Counted from the stretch's first letter, positions 28,338 through 39,263 are shown. The stretch: DNA of 64,000 nt from Xanthobacteraceae bacterium (GCA_022844485.1 JALHLQ010000011.1:1-64000); one strand, 5' to 3'. Notes: generated by a model not told the origin, from the letters alone. Numbers and translations: made by a program.

Positions 28338-29096
28338 ATGGCCGGACGTTTGAAGGGCAAAGTCGCGCTCGTCACCGCGGCGGGGCAGGGGATCGGACGC
28401 GCCATCGCGGAAGCCTTCGCCGCCGAGGGCGCGACGGTGATCGCGACCGACATCGATCCGAAGAAATTGAAAGGCTTGCGGCGCGCGGAAAAACTGAAGC
28501 TCGACGTGCGGTCAGACGAGGCGGTGACCGCGCTGGGCCGGGACATTGTCCGGCGCCTCGGTCCGGTTGAGGTGCTGGCAAATTGCGCGGGCTTCGTGCA
28601 TCACGGCACCGTGCTCGATTGCGCGGACGAGGAGTGGGATTTCGCCTTCGACCTCAATGTCCGCTCGATGCACCGCACGATCAAAACGTTTCTTCCCGGC
28701 ATGCTGAAGCAGAAGAAGGGCTCGATCATCAATATCGCCTCGATCGCGTCGTCCGTGAGCGGATTGCCGAACCGCTACGTCTATGGCGCGACCAAGGCCG
28801 CAGTGATCGGCCTGACGAAATCGGTCGCCGCGGATTTCATCAAGCAGGGCGTGCGCGCGAACGCGATCTGTCCGGGCACGGTGCAGTCGCCCTCGCTCGA
28901 CGAGCGCATTGCCGCGCTCGCGAAGCAGACCGGCCAGTCGCTCAAGGCCGTGCGCCAGGCTTTCATCGATCGGCAGCCGATGGGGCGGCTCGGCACGGCC
29001 GAGGAGATCGCCGCGTTTGCGGTCTATCTCGCCTCCGACGAGGCGGCGTTTACGACCGGGCAATTCCATCTGGTCGATGGCGGATTTGCGATGTAA
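28338..29096 (+). CDS. SDR family oxidoreductase
   Basis: KVALVTAAGQGIGRAIAEAFAAEGATVIATDID...YGATKAAVIGLTKSVAADFIKQG. Confidence 0.92.
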   Translation: MAGRLKGKVALVTAAGQGIGRAIAEAFAAEGATVIATDIDPKKLKGLRRAEKLKLDVRSDEAVTALGRDIVRRLGPVEVLANCAGFVHHGTVLDCADEEWDFAFDLNVRSMHRTIKTFLPGMLKQKKGSIINIASIASSVSGLPNRYVYGATKAAVIGLTKSVAADFIKQGVRANAICPGTVQSPSLDERIAALAKQTGQSLKAVRQAFIDRQPMGRLGTAEEIAAFAVYLASDEAAFTTGQFHLVDGGFAM

Positions 29097-29143
29097 TCCC
29101 TCTCGCGAAGCGGAGAGGGATGAAAGAAACCGGGGTGAACGGA

Positions 29144-30127
29144 ATGCACGTTCTGATACTCGGTGCGGCGGGCATGATCGGCCGCAAGCTGACGGAGCGG
29201 CTTGTTCGCGACGGCGCGCTCAACGGCGGCGCGATCGAGCGGTTGACGCTCACCGATGTCGGTGCGCCCGCGCGGCCAACTATGTCCGCGGGTCAGGCCG
29301 AGACAGCCGCGTCGGACCTGTCCGCGCCCGGCGAGGCGGAGAAGGCCATCGCGGCCAAGCCGGACGTGATCTTTCATCTCGCCGCCATCGTGTCGGGCGA
29401 AGCCGAGCTCGATTTCGACAAGGGCTACCGTATCAATCTCGACGGCACGCGCTTTCTGCTCGAAGCCGTCCGCAAGGCGGGCGACGGCTATCGGCCGAAG
29501 CTCATCTTCACGTCATCGGCCGCGGTGTTCGGCGCGCCGTTCCCGCCGGCGATCCCGGACGACTTCCATCTCACGCCGCTGACGAGCTACGGCACGCAAA
29601 AGGCGATGGGCGAACTCCTGCTCGCGGACTATACGCGGCGCGGCTTTGTGGACGGCGTCGGCCTGCGGTTTCCCACAATCTGCGTACGGCCGGGCGCTCC
29701 GAACAAGGCGGCCTCGGGCTTCTTTTCCGGGATCATTCGCGAGCCGCTGGCCGGGCACGAGGCGGTGCTGCCGGTCGCCGACAACGTGCGGCACACGCAT
29801 GCGAGCCCGCGCGCGGCGGTGGGATTTCTCATCCACGCCGCGGGGCTGACACGCGAACAGCTCGGGCCGCGCATCAACATCACCATGCCGGGCGTGTCGG
29901 TAACAGTCGGCGAGCAGATCGCGTCGCTCAAGCGGATCGCCGGCGAGAAGGTCGCCGCGCGCATCCGGCGGGAGCCGGACGCGCTGGTCGCGCGCATCGT
30001 CAGCGGCTGGCCGGAGCGGTTCGACGCACGGCGAGCCGCGGAGCTCGGCTTCCGCGCCGAGACCTCCTTCGACGAGATCGTGCGCATCCATATCGAGGAC
30101 GAGCTGCAGGGGAAGATCGCCGCGTGA
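29144..30127 (+). CDS. denD: NAD-dependent epimerase/dehydratase, D-erythronate dehydrogenase-like
   Basis: MHVLILGAAGMIGRKLTERLVRDGALNGGAIERLTLTDVGAPARP...TSSAAVFGAPFPPAIPDDFHLTPLTSYGTQKAMGELLLADYTRRGFVDGVGLRFPTICVRPG. Confidence 0.8.
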   Translation: MHVLILGAAGMIGRKLTERLVRDGALNGGAIERLTLTDVGAPARPTMSAGQAETAASDLSAPGEAEKAIAAKPDVIFHLAAIVSGEAELDFDKGYRINLDGTRFLLEAVRKAGDGYRPKLIFTSSAAVFGAPFPPAIPDDFHLTPLTSYGTQKAMGELLLADYTRRGFVDGVGLRFPTICVRPGAPNKAASGFFSGIIREPLAGHEAVLPVADNVRHTHASPRAAVGFLIHAAGLTREQLGPRINITMPGVSVTVGEQIASLKRIAGEKVAARIRREPDALVARIVSGWPERFDARRAAELGFRAETSFDEIVRIHIEDELQGKIAA

Positions 30128-30132
30128 TTTCC

Positions 30133-30281
30133 TAGTCCCTCCCCTGAAAGGGGAGGGTGGCGAGCGAAGCGAGCCGGGTGGGGTCGGCGTTCCTCGGTTC
30201 GACCCCCACCCCGCTCCTCTTGCTCCCGCTTCGCTCGACGAGCGACCCTCCCCGTCCAGGGGCCTTCCAGGGGGAGGGATT
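30133..30281. repeat. GC-rich palindromic intergenic repeat
   Basis: TCCCTCCCCTGAAAGGGGAGGGTGG...GACCCCCACCCCGCTC...CCCTCCCCGTCCAGGGGCCTTCCAGGGGGAGGGA; related to the element at 31155-31247. Confidence 0.7.
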
Positions 30282-30302
30282 GTGAATTACATCACCCCCA
30301 TG

Positions 30303-31127
30303 ACCTATATCGACGCCGCGGTCGCGCCCCCGCGCAAGAACGGACAGATCAAAATCTACGGCCCGGAGGCTTTCGCCGGCATGCGCAAGGCCGGGCGGCT
30401 CGTGGCCGAATGTCTCGACATGCTCGTCGATGAGGTGAAGCCCGGCGTGACAACCGAGCACCTCGACCGGCTGGCCTACGAATTCGCGATGGATCATGGC
30501 GCGAAGCCCGCGACGCTGATGTATCGCGGCTACACGAAGTCCACCTGCACCTCGATCAATCACGTCGTCTGCCACGGCATCCCGAACGACAAGCCGATGC
30601 GCGAGGGCGACATCGTCAACATCGACGTGACGCTGATCGTGGAGGGTTGGCACGGCGACTCGAGCCGAATGTTCGCCGCGGGTCCGATTTCGCGCCGCGC
30701 CGAGCGGCTGATCGAGGTCACCTACGAGGCGATGATGCGCGGCATCGCCGCGATCCGCCCTGGCGGCACCACCGGCGATATCGGCGCCGCCATCCAGAGC
30801 TTTGTCGAGCCGCAGCACATGTCGGTCGTGCGCGATTTCTGCGGGCATGGACTCGGGCGGCTGTTTCATGACGAGCCGAACATCGTGCATGTCGGCCGGC
30901 CCGGCGAGGGACTCGTGCTCAAGCCCGGCATGTTCTTCACCGTCGAGCCGATGATCAATCTCGGCCGGCCGCATGTGAAGGTGCTCTCGGACGGCTGGAC
31001 GGCGGTGACGCGGGACCGCTCGCTCTCGGCGCAATTCGAGCACACGGTCGGCGTGACCAAGACCGGCGTCGAGATTTTCACGCTGTCCCCGCGAAAGCTC
31101 GACAAGCCCACTTACGAACGCGCCTGA
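30303..31127 (+). CDS. map: type I methionyl aminopeptidase
   Basis: [70 protein letters not shown]...VNIDVTLI...[17 protein letters not shown]. Confidence 0.95.
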   Translation, partial: TYIDAAVAPPRKNGQIKIYGPEAFAGMRKAGRLVAECLDMLVDEVKPGVTTEHLDRLAYEFAMDHGAKPATLMYRGYTKSTCTSINHVVCHGIPNDKPMREGDIVNIDVTLIVEGWHGDSSRMFAAGPISRRAERLIEVTYEAMMRGIAAIRPGGTTGDIGAAIQSFVEPQHMSVVRDFCGHGLGRLFHDEPNIVHVGRPGEGLVLKPGMFFTVEPMINLGRPHVKVLSDGWTAVTRDRSLSAQFEHTVGVTKTGVEIFTLSPRKLDKPTYERA

Positions 31128-31154
31128 CGCTGCACGATGTCGACTGCGATTTTC

Positions 31155-31247
31155 CCTCCCCCTGAAAGGGGGAGGGCCAGGGTGGGGGTCAGTGATCCCC
31201 ACCCGGTTTTGCTTCGCAAACGACCTCCCCTTTCCAAGGGGAGGTAT
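31155..31247. repeat. GC-rich palindromic intergenic repeat
   Basis: CCCTCCCCCTGAAAGGGGGAGGG..GGTGGGGGTCAGTGATCCCCACC...GACCTCCCCTTTCCAAGGGGAGG between map and radC. Confidence 0.7.
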
Positions 31248-31332
31248 GACGCTCAATCAGGTTTGTCTGAAGTCCTTTTGCCGGCGATTGCCAAGCACGG
31301 CGGAATTCAGTCATTCTGACAGGCGCGCATCT

Positions 31333-32082
31333 ATGCGCGAGGCACCAGGAGACTTGATGCCGGGTTCCTCTCCCCGCCGGAAGAATTCATCCGGACCAGC
31401 CGATGCGGCCGTGCCCCATTTCCACGGGCATCGCGACCGTTTGCGCGCGCGCTTTCGCGAGGCCGGGGCGGAGGCCTTGGCGGATTATGAATTGCTCGAG
31501 CTCTTGTTATTCCGCGCAATACCGCGGCGCGACGTCAAGCCGATCGCGAAGGGGCTTCTCGCCAAATTCGGCTCGTTCGCGGAGGTTGTGGCGGCGCCGG
31601 AAGCGCGGCTGAAGGAAGTGGCAGGGCTCGGCGAGGCGGCGATCGTCGAGTTGAAGGTCGTGCACGCGGCGGCGAGCCGCTTTGCGCGGGGCGAAATCCG
31701 GCGGCGGCCGGTGCTGGCGTCGTGGTCGGCGGTGATCGACTACTGCCGCACGGCGATGGGCTTTGCCGAGGTCGAGCAGTTCCGCATCCTGTTTCTCGAC
31801 AAGCGCAACCAGTTGATCGCCGACGAGGTGCAGCAGAGAGGCACGGTCGATCATACGCCCGTCTATCCGCGCGAGGTGGTCAAGCGCGCGCTGGAATTGA
31901 GCGCCACCGCGGTCGTGCTCGTGCACAATCATCCCTCGGGCGATCCGACGCCGTCGCAGGCCGACATCCAGATGACGAAGGCGATCGTGGAGGTAGCGAC
32001 GCCGCTCGGCATTGCCGTGCACGATCACATCATCGTCGGGAAAAGCGGGCATGCAAGTTTGAAGGGGTTGAAGTTGATCTAG
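31333..32082 (+). CDS. radC: RadC family DNA repair protein (JAB/MPN domain)
   Basis: [48 protein letters not shown]...[21 protein letters not shown]...[20 protein letters not shown]. Confidence 0.95.
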   Translation: MREAPGDLMPGSSPRRKNSSGPADAAVPHFHGHRDRLRARFREAGAEALADYELLELLLFRAIPRRDVKPIAKGLLAKFGSFAEVVAAPEARLKEVAGLGEAAIVELKVVHAAASRFARGEIRRRPVLASWSAVIDYCRTAMGFAEVEQFRILFLDKRNQLIADEVQQRGTVDHTPVYPREVVKRALELSATAVVLVHNHPSGDPTPSQADIQMTKAIVEVATPLGIAVHDHIIVGKSGHASLKGLKLI

Positions 32083-32253
32083 TCGACCGCGCTTGCAAAG
32101 AGCGAGGCCGGTGACGATCGATCGCGCCATGATCCAGATTCAGGCGACGCCTGCCGTTACCCTGCTGCATCGGCTCCGAAATTAATGTAAGAATGCTGCC
32201 GACTCAGCGCGCCCTGCCCGAGCCGATACGCGCGCACCATCAGGAGACTTTCG

Positions 32254-32469
32254 ATGCGCTATACGGTGGTTTTGGAGCAAGAAGAGGATGGTGGATACGT
32301 CGCCAGCGTGCCGGCAATGCCAGGATGCGTCAGCCAGGGCGACACCCGCGCGGAGGCGCTGAGCAACATTCGGGAAGCCATCGAACTTTACGTTGAGGAC
32401 TGCCGCGATGCTGGCGATCCAGTGCCAACCGAGGCAGGCAAGGAGTTTGTAGAAGTCGAGGCCGCGTAG
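32254..32469 (+). CDS. type II toxin-antitoxin system HicB family antitoxin (orphan)
   Basis: MRYTVVLEQEEDGGYVASVPAMPGCVSQGDTRAEALSNIREAIELYVEDCRDAGDPVP; no recognisable HicA adjacent. Confidence 0.85.
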   Translation: MRYTVVLEQEEDGGYVASVPAMPGCVSQGDTRAEALSNIREAIELYVEDCRDAGDPVPTEAGKEFVEVEAA

Positions 32470-32671
32470 GCCAACGTGTCCGCAGTGACGTGGCCAAGCT
32501 CCCAGGCAGCGCCCCCAATTTCTCCTGGCGGAGCCTGGAATTTCATTACGCGGATCAAGCCGGCGAGACCGAGCGCGGTTCTTCTCGGGCCAGTCAATCG
32601 ACCCGCGCTCGCCGGTGTTCGGCTTTACCGAGACCGGCAGCACGGCGGACTACATCGGCCGCGGGGTCGCC

Positions 32672-32722
32672 GATCATCGTCGGCAAGAACGGACATGCGA
32701 GCTTGAAGGGGATGCGGTCGAT
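32672..32722 (+). pseudogene. radC 3'-end remnant
   Basis: 'atcatcgtcggcaagaacggacatgcgagcttgaaggggatg' encodes IIVGKNGHASLKGM, matching the end of the intact radC (32028-32075, [14 protein letters not shown]). Confidence 0.8.
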
Positions 32723-32820
32723 TGAGCGCTCGGCCTTGGGCGCGATGGCGCGAAGGCCGTAAAGCCCGGGCCGCGATTCTGAATTGCCCGCCGACGCACA
32801 GTGCGCTAGTTGTGGCGAAG

Positions 32821-32898
32821 CGGGGCCTTCGACGGTCGCCCCGCCTTCTCAAGGCCCGCGGGCCCAAGCACCGTCTCCTTCGAAAGGAGGGGACCATG
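32821..32898 (+). promoter_or_regulatory. candidate pseudoknot leader RNA, copy A (upstream of TauE/SafE gene)
   Basis: CGGGGC-(11 nt loop)-GCCCCG stem. Loop GACGGT complementary to downstream ACCGTC (32870-32875). CTCCTT/AAGGAG hairpin contains the SD before ATG at 32896. 18-nt block identical to copy B. Confidence 0.7.
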
Positions 32899-33011
32899 CC
32901 GGCTGAGCCGCTTTTCGTCGGATAACCACATCGCAGACAGGGGATATCGCGGCCTCCCCTCAAGATGGATTTCCCATCCAAGCGCTGCTCGCCTCGAATT
33001 GGGAGCGAGTC

Positions 33012-33761
33012 ATGGATGGTCTTGTCCTCGCATTGTTTCTCGGCGCAGCCTTTTTGGGCGGCTTCGCCTCCGGTCTCGCCGGATTCGCCATGGGGTTCGT
33101 GGTCGCCGGCATCTGGCTGCACATTCTTTCGCCCGTCCAGACAACCGCGCTGATCGTCGGCTATGGGCTCTGGACGCAGGGCTATGGCGTGTGGAAGCTG
33201 AGGCGCTCGCTGAGCCTTGGGGCCTTGGCGCCCTTCATCATCGGCGGCCTCGTCGGGATACCAATCGGGACCATGCTGCTCGCTCGTCTCGACCCGGCCT
33301 ATTTGCGCACGGGCGTGGGCCTGCTGCTGATCCTCTACGGCGCCTACGGTCTGACACAGCCGGCGTTCAAGCCGGTGAAGGCCGGAGTCGCCGCCGACAG
33401 TGTGGTTGGATTTCTGAACGGCCTGATTAGCGGGCTGACCGGGTTTCCAGGATTCGTCATCACTATCTGGTGCCAATTCCGCGGCTGGCCGAAAGATGTG
33501 CAGCGCGCGGTCTTTCAACCGGTCATGCTCGCGGCCATTGTTGCAAACGCGGTGTCGCTTGGCCTCGCCGGCGCGATCACCCGGGGCCTGATTGAGCTAT
33601 ATTTCCTGGGCCTTCCCGCGATGCTGGCCGGCTTGTGGATCGGGTTCAAGCTGTACGGAAAACTCGACGAGGCCGCCTTCCGCAAGCTGATCCTCACCCT
33701 GCTCCTGATGTCCGGGCTGGGCCTGGTCGCCGCGCAGGCGTGGCGGCTCGTGGGGCCGTAG
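33012..33761 (+). CDS. TauE/SafE family sulfite exporter-type permease
   Basis: Eight TM-type ORF: FLGGFASGLAGFAMGFVVAGIWLHILSPVQTTALIVGYGLWTQGYGVWKLRRSL...GGLVGIPIG. Confidence 0.88.
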   Translation: MDGLVLALFLGAAFLGGFASGLAGFAMGFVVAGIWLHILSPVQTTALIVGYGLWTQGYGVWKLRRSLSLGALAPFIIGGLVGIPIGTMLLARLDPAYLRTGVGLLLILYGAYGLTQPAFKPVKAGVAADSVVGFLNGLISGLTGFPGFVITIWCQFRGWPKDVQRAVFQPVMLAAIVANAVSLGLAGAITRGLIELYFLGLPAMLAGLWIGFKLYGKLDEAAFRKLILTLLLMSGLGLVAAQAWRLVGP

Positions 33762-33841
33762 CAACGAGGCTCTCTTGACCTGTGGAGGTTGCCCGAAGGG
33801 TCCTGCATTGCTGCGCAGGCAGAGTTGACGTGTGCGGCCTG

Positions 33842-34546
33842 CTACTGCCGCACCAAGGACAACGGCTGCCGGCCCGCCGGGATGCGCTGCCAGGTGTCGG
33901 CGTCGCCTTCCTCGAAGCGCCAGGTTTCGCCGCGCGCGGATTGGATCACAAGCTGGCCGCGATCCATCTGCCACGTCCGCGGCTGGAAATTGGCGATCGC
34001 CGCGTCGCAGCCCGGCTTCACCGTCAGCGCCAGCGTGTCGTTCGCCGCGGCATTGCCTGACAGCGTAAGCTGGCAGATCGGCTTGCCGGCGCCGCGCACG
34101 ACGTTCCATTCGCCGGCGACGTTCTGCGCCGTCTTCTCGTGGCCGACCGCGGCCTGACTTTGCAGGAAGTACAGCGGGTCGCCGGGCCGCAGGCCTTCGT
34201 AGAGGCCGCTTTCCACTTCCGTCAGTTCGAGCAAAATACGCCCGCGCGTATCAAGAAACTGTACGGCATCGTTCTTCGCCAGCGACCAAGCCGTGATGTC
34301 CTTGGTGAGCGGGAAGACATTCGCGCACTCCTTATCCCATTCGAGCGCAAACCCGCCCCTGACAACAGAGGCCCTGAACGCGACCGGGCAGATCATGTCG
34401 CGGTCGGCGTTGGACAGCTCCCAGTTGCCGACCAGCGCGCGTGCCGCGTCGCTCATGGCGGGCGGCTGCGCCTGCGCAAAGGCCGCGCCGGAAAGAGCGC
34501 ACAAGCCAACGAGACAAGCGATGACGGCTTTGGCCATGGGACCCAC
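33842..34546 (-). CDS. secreted protein with two AprI/Inh protease-inhibitor-like domains
   Basis: Signal peptide; two repeats of the type LVGNWELSNADRDMICPVAFRA / VAGEWNVVRGAGKPICQLTLSG ending W.F....W. Confidence 0.72.
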   Translation of the reverse strand: MGPMAKAVIACLVGLCALSGAAFAQAQPPAMSDAARALVGNWELSNADRDMICPVAFRASVVRGGFALEWDKECANVFPLTKDITAWSLAKNDAVQFLDTRGRILLELTEVESGLYEGLRPGDPLYFLQSQAAVGHEKTAQNVAGEWNVVRGAGKPICQLTLSGNAAANDTLALTVKPGCDAAIANFQPRTWQMDRGQLVIQSARGETWRFEEGDADTWQRIPAGRQPLSLVRQ

Positions 34547-34596
34547 GCTAGCACGGACCCTGCGGCAAGGTCATCGCCGGCAGGGAGGCGGCGAAT

Positions 34597-35568
34597 TCAA
34601 CGTCTCCGCCATGGAGTTTCCGGCACCGGCGTGAGCGGGCCCTTGCCTGCCGCCCAAGACAGGAGGTTGTCGACCACGAGCTGGCCCATAGCGCGGCGGG
34701 TGTGAACCGAGGCCGAGCCCACATGCGGCAGGAGAACGACGTTGTCGAGCGCGATCAGCGCCGCCGGGACGCGCGGCTCGTCCACGAACACGTCGAGGCC
34801 GGCCGCGAGGATCGTCTTCTTCTGCAAGGCCTCGATCAGCGCCGGCTCGTCCACGACGGAGCCGCGCGCCACATTGATGAGGACGCCGTTCGGGCCGAGC
34901 GCGCCGAGCACCTTCGCATCGATGAGGTTCTTCGTTTCGGGCCCGCCGGGCGTCACCACGATGATGACGTCCACGTCGCGCGCCATCGCCACGAGGTCGG
35001 CATAGTAGCGATAGGCGACATCGGCCTGCCGGCGTCGGCCGTAATAGACGACCGGCACGCCAAAGGCCTCGAGCCGGCGGGCGATCGCCTTGCCGATGCG
35101 GCCGAGGCCGACAATGCCCGCCGTGCGGTCGCGCAGCGTCGCGGTGAGCGGATAGTTTTTCTCCAGCCATTTGCCGGCGCGCAGATAGCGCTCGGCTTGC
35201 GGCAGCTCCCGCACGACGCACAACAGCAAGCCGAGCGCGGTGTCGGCGACCTCCTCCGTCAGCACGTCAGGCGTATTCGTCACGACGATCCCGCGGGTTG
35301 CGGCCGCCTTGGCATCGACATGATCGTAACCGACGCCGAAGCTCGCGATGATCTCGAGCTTCGGAAATCGGTCCAGGAACTCCCCGGTGACCGGCGCGTG
35401 CGCCCCTCCGGCCGCGGCCATGGCGCGGAGCGAAGGGCCGAGCTCGTCGATCAGGGCGTCCGGATTCTTCGATTCCCAGAGCTTGCGCAGCTTGAAGGCC
35501 TTGTCGATGCCCTCGACAATGATCGGCGCCATGGGACCAAGCATCAGAACCTCGGCCTTGTCGGGCAT
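34597..35568 (-). CDS. D-2-hydroxyacid dehydrogenase family protein
   Basis: GVGYDHVDAKAAATRGIVVTNTPDVLTEEVADTALGLLLCVVREL...GIVGLGRIGKAIARRLEAFG...LINVARGSVVDE. Confidence 0.93.
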   Translation of the reverse strand: MPDKAEVLMLGPMAPIIVEGIDKAFKLRKLWESKNPDALIDELGPSLRAMAAAGGAHAPVTGEFLDRFPKLEIIASFGVGYDHVDAKAAATRGIVVTNTPDVLTEEVADTALGLLLCVVRELPQAERYLRAGKWLEKNYPLTATLRDRTAGIVGLGRIGKAIARRLEAFGVPVVYYGRRRQADVAYRYYADLVAMARDVDVIIVVTPGGPETKNLIDAKVLGALGPNGVLINVARGSVVDEPALIEALQKKTILAAGLDVFVDEPRVPAALIALDNVVLLPHVGSASVHTRRAMGQLVVDNLLSWAAGKGPLTPVPETPWRRR

Positions 35569-35779
35569 GCTGTTCTCCTGGATTGGCGGACGAGCTTGGG
35601 GCGATGGTGCGGCATGGTGCACCGCCGCCTGCGGGGTTTCAACGCCTCAGGACCGTTGCCTTCCGGTGCGGCGGCTGCAAAATGTGTATGCTGCAAGCTC
35701 GAGATGATAGAAGAGGCCGCGGCCGGCCGGGCTTGGCCAGGTCGTCGAGACGAAACCGCTCTCCAGGGAGGCACCGTGC

Positions 35780-36841
<1,062 letters not shown>

Positions 36842-36900
36842 GATTCCGCGGCCACGGGACGGCCGCAGCAACCGTCGAAGTCCCGTCAACGGAGGAAGAC

Positions 36901-38208
36901 ATGTCAATCACAAGACGCGATGCTCTCAAGGGGGCTGCTGCGCTGGCCGCAAGCACGCCGCTTCTCGGCTCGACTGCTCTCGCGCAAACCGCGCCGAAAT
37001 ACACGCCGGAGCCGGGGGCAAGCCTGCGCATCCTGCGCTGGTCGCCGTTCGTGAAGGGCGATGGCGACGCGTTCGAAGCCATTGCGCAGAAATTCACGCA
37101 AGCGACGGGCGTGCAGGTCCGCATCGACCGCGAGAGCTGGGAAGACATCCGGCCGAAAGCGGCCGTGGCCGCCAATGTCGGATCGGGTCCTGACCTCATG
37201 ATGGTCTGGTTCGACGATGCCCACCAGTATCCCGACAAGCTTCTCGATCTGACCGACATCGGCGAGGATATCGGCAAGCGGCACGGCGGATGGTTCGACG
37301 GTCCGCGCGCTTACGGCGTTCGCGACAACCGCTTCGTTGCGATGCCGGTCGCCGCGATCGGCAACGGCTTGATGTGGCGGCAATCGATCATCGAGAAAGC
37401 CGGCTTCAAGGAGATGCCGAAGGACACCGCGGGCTTCCTCGAAGTCTGCCGCGCCCTGGCGAAAGGAAACCTGCCCCGTGCGGGTTTCGCGATGGGGAAT
37501 GCGGTCGGCGACGGCAACAATTACGCGCACTGGATCGTCTGGAGCCACGGCGGGCAGATGGTCGACCAGAACAACAAGGTCACCATCAACTCGCCGGAAA
37601 CGATGGCCGGCCTGCGTTATGCGCGCGAGCTCTATCAGACCTTCGTGCCGGGCACCGAAGGCTGGCTTGACATCAACAACAACCGCGCCTGGCTCGCGGG
37701 CGAAATCTCGTGCTCGGCGAACGGCGTCTCGATGTATGTGTCGACCCGCAATGAGGCCCGCTTCAAGGAGATTGCCGATGACACGCGATCCTCGATCCTG
37801 CCGGTAGGGCCGGTCGGGCGCCCGATCGAACTTCACCAAACCACATCGCTGATCGTGTTCCGCTACACGAAGTTTCCGAACGCGGCACGGGCGTTCCTGC
37901 AGCACTTCTACGAGCAGGCGAATTACGGGGACTGGATCCAGGGCTCGTCCGCCTACTGTGCGCCGGCGCTCAAAGCGTTCGCCAACCACCCGATCTTCAA
38001 GTCGGATAAGGTCTACGAACCTTATGCCCGCGCTTCCGAGACGCTGCGCGTCAACGGCTATGCCGGGCAGCTCGGCTATGCCTCGGCGGCGGTCATGGCG
38101 GACTACATCATGGTCAACATGGTGGCGGAAGCCGCAACCGGCCAGCGCACGCCGGAAGAGGCGATGAAGCGTGCCGAGCAGCGCGCGAACCGTTACTACC
38201 GGGTGTGA
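36901..38208 (+). CDS. sugar ABC transporter substrate-binding protein
   Basis: Tat-type signal MSITRRDALKGAAALAAS; family 1 extracellular solute-binding fold; between ATPase and permease genes. Confidence 0.88.
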   Translation: MSITRRDALKGAAALAASTPLLGSTALAQTAPKYTPEPGASLRILRWSPFVKGDGDAFEAIAQKFTQATGVQVRIDRESWEDIRPKAAVAANVGSGPDLMMVWFDDAHQYPDKLLDLTDIGEDIGKRHGGWFDGPRAYGVRDNRFVAMPVAAIGNGLMWRQSIIEKAGFKEMPKDTAGFLEVCRALAKGNLPRAGFAMGNAVGDGNNYAHWIVWSHGGQMVDQNNKVTINSPETMAGLRYARELYQTFVPGTEGWLDINNNRAWLAGEISCSANGVSMYVSTRNEARFKEIADDTRSSILPVGPVGRPIELHQTTSLIVFRYTKFPNAARAFLQHFYEQANYGDWIQGSSAYCAPALKAFANHPIFKSDKVYEPYARASETLRVNGYAGQLGYASAAVMADYIMVNMVAEAATGQRTPEEAMKRAEQRANRYYRV

Positions 38209-38227
38209 GTTGACGCGCTGAAGAGCC

Positions 38228-38289
38228 GTAGCCCGGATGGAGCAAAGCGACATCCGGGAGCGGCATTCCCGGATTTCAATCCGGGCTAC
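38228..38289. repeat. REP-like palindrome (GTAGCCCGGAT...ATCCGGGCTAC type)
   Basis: GTAGCCCGGATggagcaaagcgacATCCGGGagcggcattCCCGGATttcaATCCGGGCTAC between SBP and permease genes. Confidence 0.85.
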
Positions 38290-38302
38290 GCAAGGACTGG
38301 AC

Positions 38303-39253
38303 ATGGTGGACGCCGCCCTTCCGCGCCGCGCAGGCTTTCGCGAGACGACGCTCGCCGAACGCCTCTTGCAGGACCGCAATCTGCTCGGGTTCTTGTTCAT
38401 GCTGCCGGCGGCGGCTTTCTTGCTGCTGTTTCTCACCTATCCGCTCGGGCTTGGCGTCTGGCTCGGCTTTACCGATGCGCGCATCGGCCGCGCCGGGCGC
38501 TTCATCGGTACTGCGAACTACGAGATGCTGTGGACCGACCATGTGTTCTGGCTCTCGGTCTTCAACACGTTTCTCTACACGGCCGTCGCCTCGGTGCTGA
38601 AATTCGTGCTCGGGCTCTGGCTGGCACTTCTCCTCAACGAACACCTGCCGTTCAAAGCCATTCTGCGCGCGCTCGTACTCCTGCCTTGGGTGGTACCGAC
38701 GGTTCTTTCGGCGATCGCGTTCTGGTGGATTTTCGACGCGCAGTTCTCGATCATCACCTGGTCCCTGCAGCAGCTCGGATTGATGTCGGGCTCGATCAAT
38801 TGGCTCGGCGATCCCACCATGGCACGCATTTCGGTCATCGCCGCCAATGTCTGGCGCGGGATTCCGTTCGTGGCCATCACGCTGCTTGCTGGGCTGCAGA
38901 CGATCCCGCCTTCGTTGCACGAAGCGGCAACCCTCGACGGTGCCAGCGGATGGCAGCGCTTCCGCCACATCACTCTGCCGATGCTCGCACCCATCATTGC
39001 CGTGGTTATGACGTTCTCGGTACTATTCACCTTCACCGATTTCCAGTTGATCTACGTGCTTACGCGCGGGGGGCCGCTGAATGCGACGCATCTGATGGCA
39101 ACGCTGTCGTTTCAGCGCGCCATTCCGGGCGGACAGCTCGGCGAGGGCGCGGCGATCGCGGTGGCGATGATTCCGTTCCTGCTTGCCGCGATTCTCTTCA
39201 GCTATTTCGGCTTGCAACGCCGCCGCTGGCAGCAGGGCGGCGGCGACGGATGA
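38303..39253 (+). CDS. sugar ABC transporter permease (UgpA/MalF type)
   Basis: LGFLFMLPAAAFLLLFLTYPLGLGVWLGFTDARIG...EAATLDGASGWQRFRHITLPMLAP: EAA motif. Confidence 0.92.
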   Translation: MVDAALPRRAGFRETTLAERLLQDRNLLGFLFMLPAAAFLLLFLTYPLGLGVWLGFTDARIGRAGRFIGTANYEMLWTDHVFWLSVFNTFLYTAVASVLKFVLGLWLALLLNEHLPFKAILRALVLLPWVVPTVLSAIAFWWIFDAQFSIITWSLQQLGLMSGSINWLGDPTMARISVIAANVWRGIPFVAITLLAGLQTIPPSLHEAATLDGASGWQRFRHITLPMLAPIIAVVMTFSVLFTFTDFQLIYVLTRGGPLNATHLMATLSFQRAIPGGQLGEGAAIAVAMIPFLLAAILFSYFGLQRRRWQQGGGDG

Positions 39254-39263
39254 GGGAGCCATC

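Noticed and set aside
32470-32660. hicA toxin partner downstream of hicB
   Set aside because: No translation with a HicA-like GSH(H/T) core or dsRBD-like pattern in any frame; treated as absent.
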